From: Methylomonas koyamae
GTDB lineage: Bacteria; Pseudomonadota; Gammaproteobacteria; Methylococcales; Methylomonadaceae
Reading direction: 5' to 3'
Length of the DNA: 44,451 nucleotides
Assembly (NCBI RefSeq): GCF_001644025.1
Contig: NZ_LUUK01000233.1
Coordinates: 1-44,451 of the forward strand
Part shown: positions 1 through 8,067 of the stretch, one piece after another
How positions within the stretch are numbered: position 1 is the stretch's first letter
Layout of the letters: each line of letters starts with the position of its first letter
The notes under the pieces: generated by a model
Database searches by the model: none
Told to the model about the DNA's origin: nothing
What the model saw: the letters and a program-made list of their open reading frames with translations, nothing else
Translations under genes and position numbers: made by a program

Positions 1-13
1 GTCCGACAGGCTC

Positions 14-289
14 CTAGGCAGGCAAGAGGGCGAGGTCTGTTCGTTGACGAACATAGGGACGGAACAATGCGGGCCACACCAGCGCATGGCCTGGCGAAGA
101 CCGGACTGGCTTAACGGGAAACACCCCGGTGAACGCGGAATCCTGACGAGCTTGGAAAGGCGAAATCGGAACGGATTCGACCGCCCCGGCCGGTTTGAAA
201 TCGGTCGGAATCACACACAGGCGGTGCTTGAGAACGCCGGAATGACCATTCCAACGCCCCAAGTGCGGAGAGAAAACCAAACAACGCAA
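14..289 (-). CDS. Uncertain small ORF (91 aa) downstream of cyD
   Basis: This open frame follows cyD on the same strand and would encode 91 residues with no domain I recognise. It has no clear ribosome-binding site, no membrane segment and no signal peptide. It fills most of the 326 nt between the left edge of the window and the cyD stop. It may be a chance frame across a repeated intergenic sequence rather than a gene. Nothing else in these 326 nt can be identified: a tRNA-like GGTTCGAACC string near 314 is not flanked by matching stem arms. Confidence 0.2.
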   Translation of the reverse strand: MRCLVFSPHLGRWNGHSGVLKHRLCVIPTDFKPAGAVESVPISPFQARQDSAFTGVFPVKPVRSSPGHALVWPALFRPYVRQRTDLALLPA

Positions 290-326
290 ACGCCGGCCGG
301 AGCAGCCGGGTTTGCGGGTTCGAACC

Positions 327-1979
327 CTAAAAACTACGTTTGGCGCATTGCAGCTTCTTCAGGACGGCCGCCAAGCGGTCGATTTCTTCGTAGGTGTTGT
401 AAAACGCCAGCGACGGCCGTACCGTGGCTTCCAAGCCAAAGCGACGCAGGATGGGCTGCGCGCAATGGTGGCCGGAACGGACCGCGATGCCGGCTTCGTT
501 CAGTGCCTTACCGACATCCTGGGTGGAGTGCCCCGCCATCACGAAGGACAGCACACTGGTTTTGTCTGGCGCGGTGCCGATCAGACGCACACCGGGGATC
601 GCGCGCAAAATGTGCATGCCGTATTCCAGCAACTCGTGTTCGTAGCGGGCGACGTTTTCGATGCCGATCCGACTCAGATACTCCAACGCCGCCCCCAAGC
701 CCACCGCATCGGCGATATTGCCGGTGCCGGCTTCGAATTTGGCAGGCGCCGGTTGATACACGGTTTTCTCGAACGTAACGTCTTCGATCATGTTACCGCC
801 GCCTTGCCAAGGCTGGGTGATTGCCAGCAGTTCCGGCTTGCCGTACAACACGCCGATACCGGTCGGGCCGAAAATCTTGTGTCCGGAAAACACCAACCAA
901 TCGCAATCCAGGCTTTGCACATCCACCCGCAAATGCGACACCGATTGCGCGCCGTCCAACAACACCTTGGCGCCGGCCTGGTGAGCCAGCGCTATCATCT
1001 CCGCCGCCGGCGTCACGGTACCCAAGGCATTGGACACCTGGGTAAACGATACCAGCTTGGTTTTGGCATTCAGCAGTTTTTGGTACTCGGCCAGAATCAC
1101 CTGACCGTCGTCGTCGACCGGAATCACCCGCAAGAGCGCCCCGGTTTCCCGGCACAACTGCTGCCAAGGCACGATGTTGGCGTGATGCTCCAGCCAACTG
1201 ATGACGATTTCGTCGCCTTCGCCGATAAATTGCCGACCCCAACTTTGCGCGACCAAATTGATCGCCTCGGTAGCACCGCGCACGAACACGATATCGTCAG
1301 CCGACGACGCGTTAATGAACCCCGCCACGGTAGCGCGCGCGCCTTCGTAGGCGTCGGTGGCGCGCGCCGCCAGTTCGTGGGCGGCCCGGTGGATATTGGA
1401 GTTCTCATGACGATAAAACTCAGATATCCGATCGATGACGCACTGCGGTTTTTGGGTGGTCGCGGCGTTGTCCAACCAAGCCAACGGATAGCCGTTGACC
1501 CGCTCTTCCAGAATCGGAAAGTCGCGGCGCACCGCGTTCACGTCGAACGGCGGATGCGCCGAACCCAGGCCGGGAATTTGCGCGGCACGAGCTAGGCCGG
1601 ACAGTTCATTGAGAAAATAAAACGGCGCGCTACCGGCACCGGCACCTGGCCCGGCTGGCGGCCGACTACTGGTGTCCACCAACCGCTGCAACTCCGACAA
1701 GCCCGGCAAACCGGCACTCGGTCCGGCCAGACCGGCGACGGCACTGCTATCGATACCCGGCCGATTCGCGAAACCGTTAGGCACCGCGTGATACGGCACC
1801 GAACTCGCCGCCGAGGCCGGTACGTTGTCGATGGCTTGACCATCGCCGGTCGGCATATCGCTGTAGTACAGGTTGGCCAAGCGGCTTAATTCGGCGGTGT
1901 CCGGCAAACCAGCCGGCACCGTACCGCCGCTCAGCGCTTGTTGAGCGAGCCCGGCCAGATCCGGATTAGGCGTAGTCAT
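327..1979 (-). CDS. cyD: Encapsulin-associated cysteine desulfurase (CyD, SufS-type)
   Basis: This is a PLP-dependent cysteine desulfurase that removes sulfur from L-cysteine as an enzyme-bound persulfide. The catalytic part (about residues 145-550) is SufS-like: the PLP lysine is K368 in SGHKIFGP and the persulfide cysteine is C506 in RSGHHCAQP. About 145 extra residues precede it. They are Pro/Gly/Ala-rich and carry short repeated Leu motifs (PDLAGLAQQAL, AELSRLANLYY, GLSELQRLVDT, NELSGLARAAQ). Family 2A encapsulin cargo enzymes carry such disordered N-terminal loading domains. The ATG lies 14 bp inside the end of the shell gene, which suggests translational coupling. The enzyme probably acts inside the shell and supplies sulfur for storage. 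The fold is certain and cargo status is very likely from context. Confidence 0.93.
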   Translation of the reverse strand: MTTPNPDLAGLAQQALSGGTVPAGLPDTAELSRLANLYYSDMPTGDGQAIDNVPASAASSVPYHAVPNGFANRPGIDSSAVAGLAGPSAGLPGLSELQRLVDTSSRPPAGPGAGAGSAPFYFLNELSGLARAAQIPGLGSAHPPFDVNAVRRDFPILEERVNGYPLAWLDNAATTQKPQCVIDRISEFYRHENSNIHRAAHELAARATDAYEGARATVAGFINASSADDIVFVRGATEAINLVAQSWGRQFIGEGDEIVISWLEHHANIVPWQQLCRETGALLRVIPVDDDGQVILAEYQKLLNAKTKLVSFTQVSNALGTVTPAAEMIALAHQAGAKVLLDGAQSVSHLRVDVQSLDCDWLVFSGHKIFGPTGIGVLYGKPELLAITQPWQGGGNMIEDVTFEKTVYQPAPAKFEAGTGNIADAVGLGAALEYLSRIGIENVARYEHELLEYGMHILRAIPGVRLIGTAPDKTSVLSFVMAGHSTQDVGKALNEAGIAVRSGHHCAQPILRRFGLEATVRPSLAFYNTYEEIDRLAAVLKKLQCAKRSF

Positions 1980-2883
1980 AGTAATTGTCCACTTCGACGT
2001 TTTCGAGTACGCCGATCGCGTCGTCGGTCAGTATCGCCAGCGAGCAATACAACGAGACCAAATAGGAAGCGATAGCTTTGTGGTTAATGCCCATGAAACG
2101 CACCGACAGTCCCATGCTAAGTTCGTCGGTCAGGTTTGGTTGATACAAACCGACCACGCCTTGCCGGCTTTCACCGGTGCGTAGCAGTAGTATGTTGGTT
2201 TTGCCGTTGACGATTTTCAGCTTGTCGGTCGGGATCAAAGGCAATCCGCGCCAAGTGATGAATTGCGAACCGAACAAGGACAAGGTCGGCGGCGGCGTGC
2301 CGCGGCGGGTGGCTTCGCGGCCGAAGGCTGCAATCGCCCGCGGGTGGGCTAGGAAGAAGCCCGGCTCTTTCCAGACTCGGGCGATCAGTTCGTCCAAGTC
2401 GTCCGGCGTCGGCGAACCTTTGCGGGTCTTGACTTTTTGCGATTCGATGACGTTGTTCAGCAAACCGTATTCGGTATTGTTGATCAGCTCGCTTTCCTGA
2501 CGCTCTTTGACGGTTTCGATGGTCAGCCGCAATTGCTCATGAATTTGGTTGTGCGGGCTGCTGTATAAATCGGCGACGCGGGTATGTACGTCCAAGACGG
2601 TGTTGACCGCATTCAGGCGGTATTCGCGGCCCCATTCTTCGTAATCGACGAAGGTTTGCGGCAGCACTTTCTCGTCCAGACTTGAGCAATCGACGGCGAT
2701 GCTGGTCTCGCTTTTGACTTTGTTGACCCGGTAAATACCCGCTTCGACCGGGATCCAAGGCAGCAGATGAACCAGCCAACGCGGCGTGATCGTGCCCATC
2801 ATCGGCACGGTTTTGGTCGCATTGGATAAAGTGCGCGCGGCGACGTCGCCTAACGCGGTATGGGCTTGATGAATGTCCGACAT
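1966..2883 (-). CDS. srpI: Family 2A encapsulin shell protein (SrpI-like)
   Basis: This 305-aa protein of the HK97 fold assembles into a hollow protein nanocompartment; this subfamily packages cysteine desulfurase. Its length and the tract from MSDIHQAHTALGDVAARTL through PRWLVHLLPWIPVEAG to the C-terminal LVSLYCSLAILTDDAIGV match SrpI-type shells as I know them. The start chosen at 2883 has a good AAGGGA ribosome-binding site 5 nt upstream. A longer in-frame extension would run back through the leader hairpins and is unlikely to be translated. The gene has its own promoter and terminator-type leader and is followed, with overlap, by cyD. Together with cysK and cysE just upstream this forms a sulfur or cysteine storage cluster. 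Confidence 0.93.
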   Translation of the reverse strand: MSDIHQAHTALGDVAARTLSNATKTVPMMGTITPRWLVHLLPWIPVEAGIYRVNKVKSETSIAVDCSSLDEKVLPQTFVDYEEWGREYRLNAVNTVLDVHTRVADLYSSPHNQIHEQLRLTIETVKERQESELINNTEYGLLNNVIESQKVKTRKGSPTPDDLDELIARVWKEPGFFLAHPRAIAAFGREATRRGTPPPTLSLFGSQFITWRGLPLIPTDKLKIVNGKTNILLLRTGESRQGVVGLYQPNLTDELSMGLSVRFMGINHKAIASYLVSLYCSLAILTDDAIGVLENVEVDNYYDYA

Positions 2884-2954
2884 AAGTGTCCCTTGCAGTT
2901 CTGGTTGATGACTTGGAATGCGTCTATCGCTCGGGCCGTATTTCCATCGGGCAT

Positions 2955-3018
2955 AAAAAAAGCCAATGGCTCTGACGAGCGCATTGGCTTCCGGCGATCC
3001 GGTCAGCGATTGACTTAG
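2955..3018 (-). promoter_or_regulatory. Structured leader RNA with intrinsic terminator, copy A (srpI)
   Basis: The 5' leader of srpI starts with AAGTCA almost at the predicted +1. It can fold into GUCA-loop-UGAC, then CCGG-AUCG-CCGG, then a strong hairpin (AGCCAAUG paired with CAUUGGCU) followed by seven U. About 71 nt separate the U-run from the srpI start codon. The same arrangement, with block CGCTGACCGGAYCGCCGGA and compensating changes in the terminator stem, precedes cysK. I read it as a transcription attenuator or small riboswitch-like element; the ligand is unknown and I do not recognise the family. Confidence 0.7.
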
Positions 3019-3022
3019 ATTC

Positions 3023-3052
3023 AAGATACCGATAGCAGACTAAACCTGTCAA
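3023..3052 (-). promoter_or_regulatory. Sigma70 promoter of srpI-cyD
   Basis: On the minus strand there is a perfect -35 TTGACA (3047-3052), an 18-nt spacer and a -10 TATCTT (3023-3028). Transcription would start near 3016, at the first bases of the conserved leader. Confidence 0.75.
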
Positions 3053-3344
3053 TACCGGCATGTCGGCGGCGGAATTTGCTTATGTCTATTCGCGACATGA
3101 ATATCTAAAAATATCGTATACCTCGATTCCAACGGCAACTCGGCAACAAAAGATCCAATCTAAGCCATTGTTACTAATCACTTATTTTTTAGCCGCGCCT
3201 ACTCCGCGTTCTACGACATCGGGCTGTATGATATTTTTCGAAGAAAGTTTGGTTGGCGTATCGGCCGTTCTGACAACTCCCCGACCTAGACCGGGACAAG
3301 GTCAAAATATTTCACTGAAATTTCAAGGCGTTGAACGTATTCAT
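3053..3344. other. Intergenic stretch between cysE and the srpI promoter
   Basis: I see no convincing gene or RNA in this AT-richer interval. A short imperfect inverted repeat, CCCGGTCTAGGTCGGG on the minus strand (near 3281-3297), lies downstream of cysE but has no U-run, so it is a poor intrinsic terminator. Confidence 0.4.
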
Positions 3345-4283
3345 TCAAATCCCTGCGCCGGACTCGTACATTTCGCTACGGACTTGCGCCTGACTGACCT
3401 GACTGCCCGGCGGAACGCTGTGCGTCAACCAGACATTCCCGCCTATCGTCGAACCCCGGCCTATCGTGATTCGCCCCAAAATGGTCGCGCCGGCGTAAAT
3501 CACCACATCGTCCTCGACGATAGGATGGCGGGCGTTACCCTTGACCAATAGGCCGTTTTCGTCCTTGGCAAAGCGCTTGGCCCCCAACGTGACGGCCTGG
3601 TACAAGCGCACGCGCCGACCGATGATCGCGGTTTCGCCAATCACGACGCCGGTACCGTGATCGATAAAAAAACTGTCGGCGATTCGCGCGCCGGGATGAA
3701 TATCGATGCCGGTGGCCGAATGCGCGATTTCGCTGACGATGCGCGCCACCAACGGTAAGCCCAAACCGTATAACAGATGGGCCACCCGGTGGTGTATCAC
3801 GGCGGTGATGCCGGGATAACAGGCCAGCACTTCGTCGGGACAACGGGCCGCCGGATCGCCTTCGTAGGCGGCGCGGATGTCGCTGTCGATCAACAGTCGG
3901 ACGCCGGGCAGTTTGGCCGCAAACTCACGGGTCAGCTCGCTTGCCCGCCGCCAGACGTCGATGGTTTCGCCGTTTTGCTCGGCGACGAATTGCAGTTCCA
4001 ACGCAATCTGCCGGCTTAAATCCCGTAGCAGACTGTCCAGGGTCTGACCGACGAAATAATCGATGCCTTCGTCGGTCAGATCCGGGCGGCCGAGACGGTT
4101 GGGGAACAAGACCGCCCCCAATTGTTCGACGATCTGGGCCAACACCTTACGGGCCGGCAATTTCGGCGGATGTTCGCGGCGATGGCGTTCCTCGAGCGAA
4201 TGCAAGCGTATCGCCCGCAGTTCCGCGACCAGATCATCTATTCCCCAAAAGGGAGACGCAATCGCCAACGCCGCTTCGTTCAT
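3345..4283 (-). CDS. cysE: Serine O-acetyltransferase (EpsC/CysE type)
   Basis: This enzyme transfers acetyl from acetyl-CoA to L-serine, giving O-acetylserine, the substrate of the adjacent cysteine synthase. The protein is 312 aa. An N-terminal helical half (about 1-190) is followed by left-handed beta-helix hexapeptide repeats (about 190-305) with the active-site tract [20 protein letters not shown] and [11 protein letters not shown]. The long helical N-terminus resembles the EpsC-type subgroup more than short E. coli-like CysE. The start codon overlaps the cysK stop by 4 bp (ATGA), so the two are co-translated. The pair makes cysteine, which CyD can then desulfurate. Confidence 0.93.
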   Translation of the reverse strand: MNEAALAIASPFWGIDDLVAELRAIRLHSLEERHRREHPPKLPARKVLAQIVEQLGAVLFPNRLGRPDLTDEGIDYFVGQTLDSLLRDLSRQIALELQFVAEQNGETIDVWRRASELTREFAAKLPGVRLLIDSDIRAAYEGDPAARCPDEVLACYPGITAVIHHRVAHLLYGLGLPLVARIVSEIAHSATGIDIHPGARIADSFFIDHGTGVVIGETAIIGRRVRLYQAVTLGAKRFAKDENGLLVKGNARHPIVEDDVVIYAGATILGRITIGRGSTIGGNVWLTHSVPPGSQVSQAQVRSEMYESGAGI

Positions 4284-5257
4284 AGCGCCGAGCCTTGGGC
4301 GTCGAACAAACCTTCGAACAGCGCCGAACTCAGATAGCGTTCACCGGAATCCGGCAATACCACGACAATGGTCTTGCCGACGTTTTCCGGCTGCTTGGCG
4401 AGTCTGACCGCCGCCGCCACCGCCGCCCCGCAGGAAATGCCGGCCAAAATGCCCTCCTCCCTGGCCAAGCGGCGCGCGTAGTCGATGGCTTCGTCATTGC
4501 TGACTAGTTCAATCTGATCCACCAACGATAAGTCCAAAACGTCCGGCACGAATCCGGCGCCTATGCCCTGGATTTTGTGTGGTGCCGGTTGCAATTCCTG
4601 TCCGGCGCGGAATTGGGTCAGAATGGGACTGGCTTCCGGCTCGACGGCCACGGTATGGATGGGCTTGCCCTGCTTTAACTTAATGTAGCGCGACACGCCA
4701 GTAATCGTGCCGCCGGTACCGACGCCGGATACGAAAATGTCGATCGCGCCGTCGCTGTCGTTCCAGATTTCCGGACCGGTGGTCAGTTCGTGGATTTCGG
4801 GATTGGCGGGGTTTTTAAACTGTTGCAACAGCACATAACGTTCGGGTTCGGACGCGGCGATTTCTTCGGCCTTGGCGATCGCGCCTTTCATGCCTTTGGC
4901 GCCTTCGGTCAAAATCAGTTTGGCGCCGTAGGCCACCAGCAATTTGCGGCGTTCCAGACTCATGGTTTCCGGCATCGTCAACGTCAACGGAATGCCGCGC
5001 GCCGCCGCGACGAAGGCCAGCGCGATACCGGTGTTGCCGCTGGTCGGTTCGATGATTTCCTTACCTGGCCCCAAAACGCCGCGGCGCTGAGCGTCGTTAA
5101 TCATCGCCGCGCCGATCCGGCATTTCACCGAATAAGCCGGGTTGCGACCTTCGACCTTAGCCAGCAAGGTCACCGGCGCGCCGTCGGCGATGCGGTTCAA
5201 ACGCACCAACGGCGTGTTGCCGATGGACTGCGAGTTGTCGGGATACCAATGTGCCAT
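4280..5257 (-). CDS. cysK: Cysteine synthase (O-acetylserine sulfhydrylase)
   Basis: This PLP enzyme condenses O-acetylserine with sulfide to give L-cysteine. Of its 325 residues, K45 in [11 protein letters not shown] is the PLP lysine. [12 protein letters not shown] is the substrate-binding loop, [14 protein letters not shown] binds the PLP phosphate and [13 protein letters not shown] is the usual C-terminal motif. The start at 5257 has an AAGGA site 7 nt upstream, and the first residues [20 protein letters not shown] fit the family. It is the first gene after leader copy B, which it shares in kind with srpI, and it overlaps cysE. This implies common control of cysteine synthesis and the encapsulin. 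Confidence 0.95.
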   Translation of the reverse strand: MAHWYPDNSQSIGNTPLVRLNRIADGAPVTLLAKVEGRNPAYSVKCRIGAAMINDAQRRGVLGPGKEIIEPTSGNTGIALAFVAAARGIPLTLTMPETMSLERRKLLVAYGAKLILTEGAKGMKGAIAKAEEIAASEPERYVLLQQFKNPANPEIHELTTGPEIWNDSDGAIDIFVSGVGTGGTITGVSRYIKLKQGKPIHTVAVEPEASPILTQFRAGQELQPAPHKIQGIGAGFVPDVLDLSLVDQIELVSNDEAIDYARRLAREEGILAGISCGAAVAAAVRLAKQPENVGKTIVVVLPDSGERYLSSALFEGLFDAQGSAL

Positions 5258-5282
5258 GTTTAAATCCTTGAAATTTAGATAC

Positions 5283-5350
5283 AAAAAAGCCAGCGGCCCC
5301 GTGCGGGACGCACTGGCTTCCGGCGGTCCGGTCAGCGTAACGTGACTTGC
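5283..5350 (-). promoter_or_regulatory. Structured leader RNA with intrinsic terminator, copy B (cysK)
   Basis: This second copy of the srpI leader precedes cysK. It shows AAGTCA, a GUCA/UGAC hairpin with a different loop, CCGG-ACCG-CCGG, and a terminator stem AGCCAGUG with CGCUGGCU followed by six U. Relative to copy A, an A-U pair in the terminator stem is replaced by G-C, so pairing is kept while sequence changes. About 25 nt separate the U-run from the cysK start. An alternative short stem GUGCG/CGCAC inside the terminator arm could compete with the outer helix. Confidence 0.7.
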
Positions 5351-5355
5351 CGGTT

Positions 5356-5385
5356 AACTTAAGGCGGCGGGCAACAGGTTGTCAA
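5356..5385 (-). promoter_or_regulatory. Sigma70 promoter of cysK-cysE
   Basis: The minus strand has TTGACA (5380-5385), an 18-nt spacer and TAAGTT (5356-5361). The geometry matches the srpI promoter, and again the start point falls at the beginning of the conserved leader. Confidence 0.65.
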
Positions 5386-5469
5386 GAAAAATTGCTAATA
5401 AAAACCGCCGCTTATCGAATATTTCGATGATATGTTCTGATTTTGGCATGAAGCGGCGCCGCGATTATC

Positions 5470-6987
5470 CTATTTTCGGGTGTAGCGATGTTTGACGCCG
5501 GCCGGGAAATACTCGGGATCGGCGAAACGCTGCAAGGTCACCTTCGGGGTTTGCCGTTCCACCGGCGTGTAGTGGGCAAATTCGCTGTTGAGCCGCAATA
5601 GCTGGACTTTGATCGATTCGGCGACCCGCCCCGCATCAACGTGTTCGGGATCGACATCCGGCAAGACTTCCACCGCGACGTGCAACTCGCTATCGCCGGC
5701 GACGTTTTCCCTGACTTGCAACACAAATTTGCCGGTCAACCAGCCGGTCAACTCCGGTTGTTCCAATCCTACCGTGACATTCTCCGGATAAATATTGGCG
5801 CCGTAATAGGACACCGTGAAATCCGCCCGGCCGAACACGAACACGAACGGCAGCTCGCGCGGTTTAAAATCGCTAGGCAAGCCCAGATCGGTCACCGATT
5901 CGATACCGGCGGCACGCAAGCGCTCCCAGATTTGCCGATACGGGATGACGCCGCCTTTGTCGGCGATGTGGTAGCGCACCAGCGGCACGCTGTTCTCGCC
6001 CGATACCACCAAGGTATCGGCTTCGACTTCGAAGAAGCGGCTCGCCGGGTCGTATTGCACCAGCGTCGGCAAGCGCGACTCGCCGAACCATGCGCGGGCC
6101 TCGTCGGGATGACCGGCCAACCAGCGCCGAATCGCGATGCTCAGCGGTGTTTCGTTGCCCAACACCCCGCCGTCGGCGGTACCGTACAGCGACGCCGAAT
6201 CGAATTCCGCTCGCTCGGCACCGATGCGTTCGCCGACCAAGGCCCGCCATTCCTCGCTAAACACCTCGCCGGCAAACACCAATTTTGGGTTGAAGTCCGA
6301 CCAAACGATGCCCTCGGCGCTACCGGCATCGATAACATCCTTGATGAAAGGCGGATAACCCAATAACACGGTTTGCTCGAATTGCGGCGCCAGCTCGCGC
6401 ACCACCCGAAAGATTTCGGCCTTGTTGTTACCCGGCGTCGCGACCATTATCGGGTAGCCTTTGCGCGCCAAATGCCAGCAGCATGAGGTCGTGAATAAAC
6501 CGCCAACCCAGTTGCCCAGCGCAAAACACACCACGGCCAGGGTCGTACGGCGATCGGCGGCGAAGCTGTCCTTGAAGACCTGCTCGAAACGCAGGGCCAC
6601 ATCCAATTCGTCAGCGGCGGAGCGCGGCCAGAACGTCGGCTGGCCGGTCGAACCGGAAGATACCGCGACCCGGTCGGCTCCGACCAAACTGCCGCCGAAG
6701 CAACGTTGAGCCAGCGGGTAGGCCCGCATGTAATCTTGTTTGCTCATCAACGGTAAGCGGGAGTATTCGGCATAGTCGACCACTTGCTCGGGGCTGACGC
6801 CGCGCTCGGCCAGAAACTGGCGGTAGGCCGGCACTTCGGCGGCGCAACGCCGAAACAGCGCCAGCAATTTCTCCTCGGGCTTGACGTCTTGCCCGCCCAA
6901 CAAATCGTCCAGCGGCGTGGTCAGGAAACGCTGAAAAACGGCATTTAAGTCGGTCATCGTCGGATTGCTCAATTCGTGGGTGGTCAT
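5470..6987 (-). CDS. Phenylacetate-CoA ligase-like adenylate-forming enzyme
   Basis: This 505-aa protein belongs to the PaaK-like branch of the acyl-adenylate superfamily, which activates carboxylic acids with ATP, usually to CoA thioesters. Visible features are the P-loop-like VAVSSGSTGQPTFWPRS (about residues 108-124), a YGTADGG tract (about 269) and a C-terminal domain around FVFGRADFTVSYYGANIYPENV, where canonical PaaK has a similar FGRxDD-type turn. The substrate cannot be told from sequence. It lies upstream of cysK on the same strand but cysK has its own promoter, so a link to sulfur metabolism is only positional. The start is uncertain: Met1 (6987) or Met11 (6957), neither with a clear ribosome-binding site. 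Confidence 0.75.
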   Translation of the reverse strand: MTTHELSNPTMTDLNAVFQRFLTTPLDDLLGGQDVKPEEKLLALFRRCAAEVPAYRQFLAERGVSPEQVVDYAEYSRLPLMSKQDYMRAYPLAQRCFGGSLVGADRVAVSSGSTGQPTFWPRSAADELDVALRFEQVFKDSFAADRRTTLAVVCFALGNWVGGLFTTSCCWHLARKGYPIMVATPGNNKAEIFRVVRELAPQFEQTVLLGYPPFIKDVIDAGSAEGIVWSDFNPKLVFAGEVFSEEWRALVGERIGAERAEFDSASLYGTADGGVLGNETPLSIAIRRWLAGHPDEARAWFGESRLPTLVQYDPASRFFEVEADTLVVSGENSVPLVRYHIADKGGVIPYRQIWERLRAAGIESVTDLGLPSDFKPRELPFVFVFGRADFTVSYYGANIYPENVTVGLEQPELTGWLTGKFVLQVRENVAGDSELHVAVEVLPDVDPEHVDAGRVAESIKVQLLRLNSEFAHYTPVERQTPKVTLQRFADPEYFPAGVKHRYTRK

Positions 6988-7015
6988 GTCGGGTATCGGT
7001 TTACGACAGCACTGG

Positions 7016-7294
7016 TCACTTCCCGTGCTGCTCGTCGTAAGAGGAAGGAGTCACGCCGGCTCGCTCAAGCAGTTCCCGGACGTGTTTGACATCCTGCTTG
7101 GCGAAGACACCGCCGTGGTGCGGATGATGCAAAAAGCCTTCGAATTGGTTTAACACCACTCGAAACTTGGCGCCGTGACCGGACTCTATCGTGGCGCCCA
7201 AGTGATGCAGCAACGATTCGACTTCCCGCCAATGGATGTTGGCGCTGATGGGATCATGAAAGATAGCTCGTAATACATTGGCGTGATGACTCAT
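7016..7294 (-). CDS. HicA-family (YcfA-like) protein, orphan
   Basis: This is a 92-aa protein with a HicA-like double-stranded RNA-binding fold. The tract WREVESLLHHLGATIESGHGAKFRVVLN is typical, with the histidine of SGHGAKF at the usual catalytic position. HicA proteins normally cleave mRNA and are held by a HicB antitoxin. No HicB-like frame lies on either side, so this may be a solitary, domesticated copy. The start at 7294 has a GGGAG site about 9 nt upstream. It ends 28 nt before the PaaK-like gene, so the two may be cotranscribed. Confidence 0.7.
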   Translation of the reverse strand: MSHHANVLRAIFHDPISANIHWREVESLLHHLGATIESGHGAKFRVVLNQFEGFLHHPHHGGVFAKQDVKHVRELLERAGVTPSSYDEQHGK

Positions 7295-7494
7295 CGCGGC
7301 ATTCTCCCTACAAGTGAGCCGACAGCATACGCCGTAAATGCTCCAGGCTACAACACGGCCGCTAACGAGCCAGACCGCAATTGTTTCCCATATAAAAACA
7401 AATCATGCACTATCAGCATTATTGTAAATATTTTCACAATTGTTATCATAGAACCGTCTTCACGAATCAACCGATGCTGTCTTAGGAGTCCGAC

Positions 7495-7656
7495 ATGAAC
7501 AAACCCCTTTTATTTTATAGAGACGTATTAACCGGCCTGTTTTTTACCGCTGGCGTATTCGGTTTCGTTTCCGGCGAGTTCATTTTCTCCACACTGCTGT
7601 TCGGCGCGGCGTCGCTGTCCAGCAACCTGGACTTGCATCGGAACCTGCGTGCTTAG
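7495..7656 (+). CDS. Small membrane protein (53 aa), unknown
   Basis: This short frame has a ribosome-binding site (TTAGGAG, 6-7 nt before ATG) and its own downstream terminator. The product begins MNKPLLFYRDVLTGLFFTAG and is dominated by one or two hydrophobic stretches (about residues 11-43), ending in a short polar tail LDLHRNLRA. No family is recognised. The AT-rich region just upstream could hold its promoter. A complete small transcription unit argues that it is real. Confidence 0.55.
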   Translation: MNKPLLFYRDVLTGLFFTAGVFGFVSGEFIFSTLLFGAASLSSNLDLHRNLRA

Positions 7657-7719
7657 TTCCTCGTTGTACCTCCCTCGTTGTTAAGCTAGCAACCCCTCCG
7701 AAGCTAGCAATACTACATA

Positions 7720-7752
7720 GCCTCCGTCACTTGTGGACGGGGGCTTTTTTTT
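7720..7752 (+). terminator. Intrinsic terminator after the 53-aa gene
   Basis: A GCCTCCGTC stem pairs with GGACGGGGGC (one G-U) around a short loop and is followed by eight T (about 7745-7752). It lies 63 nt after the small membrane gene. Confidence 0.75.
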
Positions 7753-8067
7753 GCGCGGACAAAATACCGATCGTTGATTCGGCGGAAAAGCCGTGTAGCG
7801 AGAATACCCCGAGGCTATCGGCCAAGGCCGACCATGCCAGACACGAGCTCAGTCAAAATTAGAGGAGAAATCGTCGTCTATCGACCGATGAACGATAAAC
7901 AAAGCCGATGAGATTAAGTGGCTCCGAATGCACTACGAACGCAGAAGTGCAACGGGAACTCGGAAGGGGCGCCACTAAAACGTCCGCAACCGTGTTCACC
8001 GGCGACTCCCGGCCGACCAGAGGGACTGGGCCAAGCACGGTAAGCGCGAGGTATCAGACCAAATTCA
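7753..8067. other. Intergenic stretch upstream of the two-component genes
   Basis: I see no supported gene, RNA or repeat here. Frames are short and lack ribosome-binding sites. Confidence 0.4.

Noticed and set aside
305-330. tRNA-like T-loop string GGGTTCGAACCCT
   Set aside because: No matching acceptor or anticodon arms can be formed on either strand around it.
312-1595. Long plus-strand frame antisense to cyD
   Set aside because: Shadow of the GC-rich desulfurase gene; no ribosome-binding site and no recognisable protein features.
2884-3024. Longer encapsulin start (extra 47 residues)
   Set aside because: The extension would be translated from the promoter-proximal leader hairpins; the start at 2883 has a good ribosome-binding site and gives the family N-terminus.
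5270-5310. Cysteine-containing leader peptide in the cysK leader (GTG CGT CCC ... TGT ATC TAA)
   Set aside because: Only one Cys codon, and the corresponding frame in the srpI leader encodes an unrelated peptide, so peptide-based attenuation is not supported.
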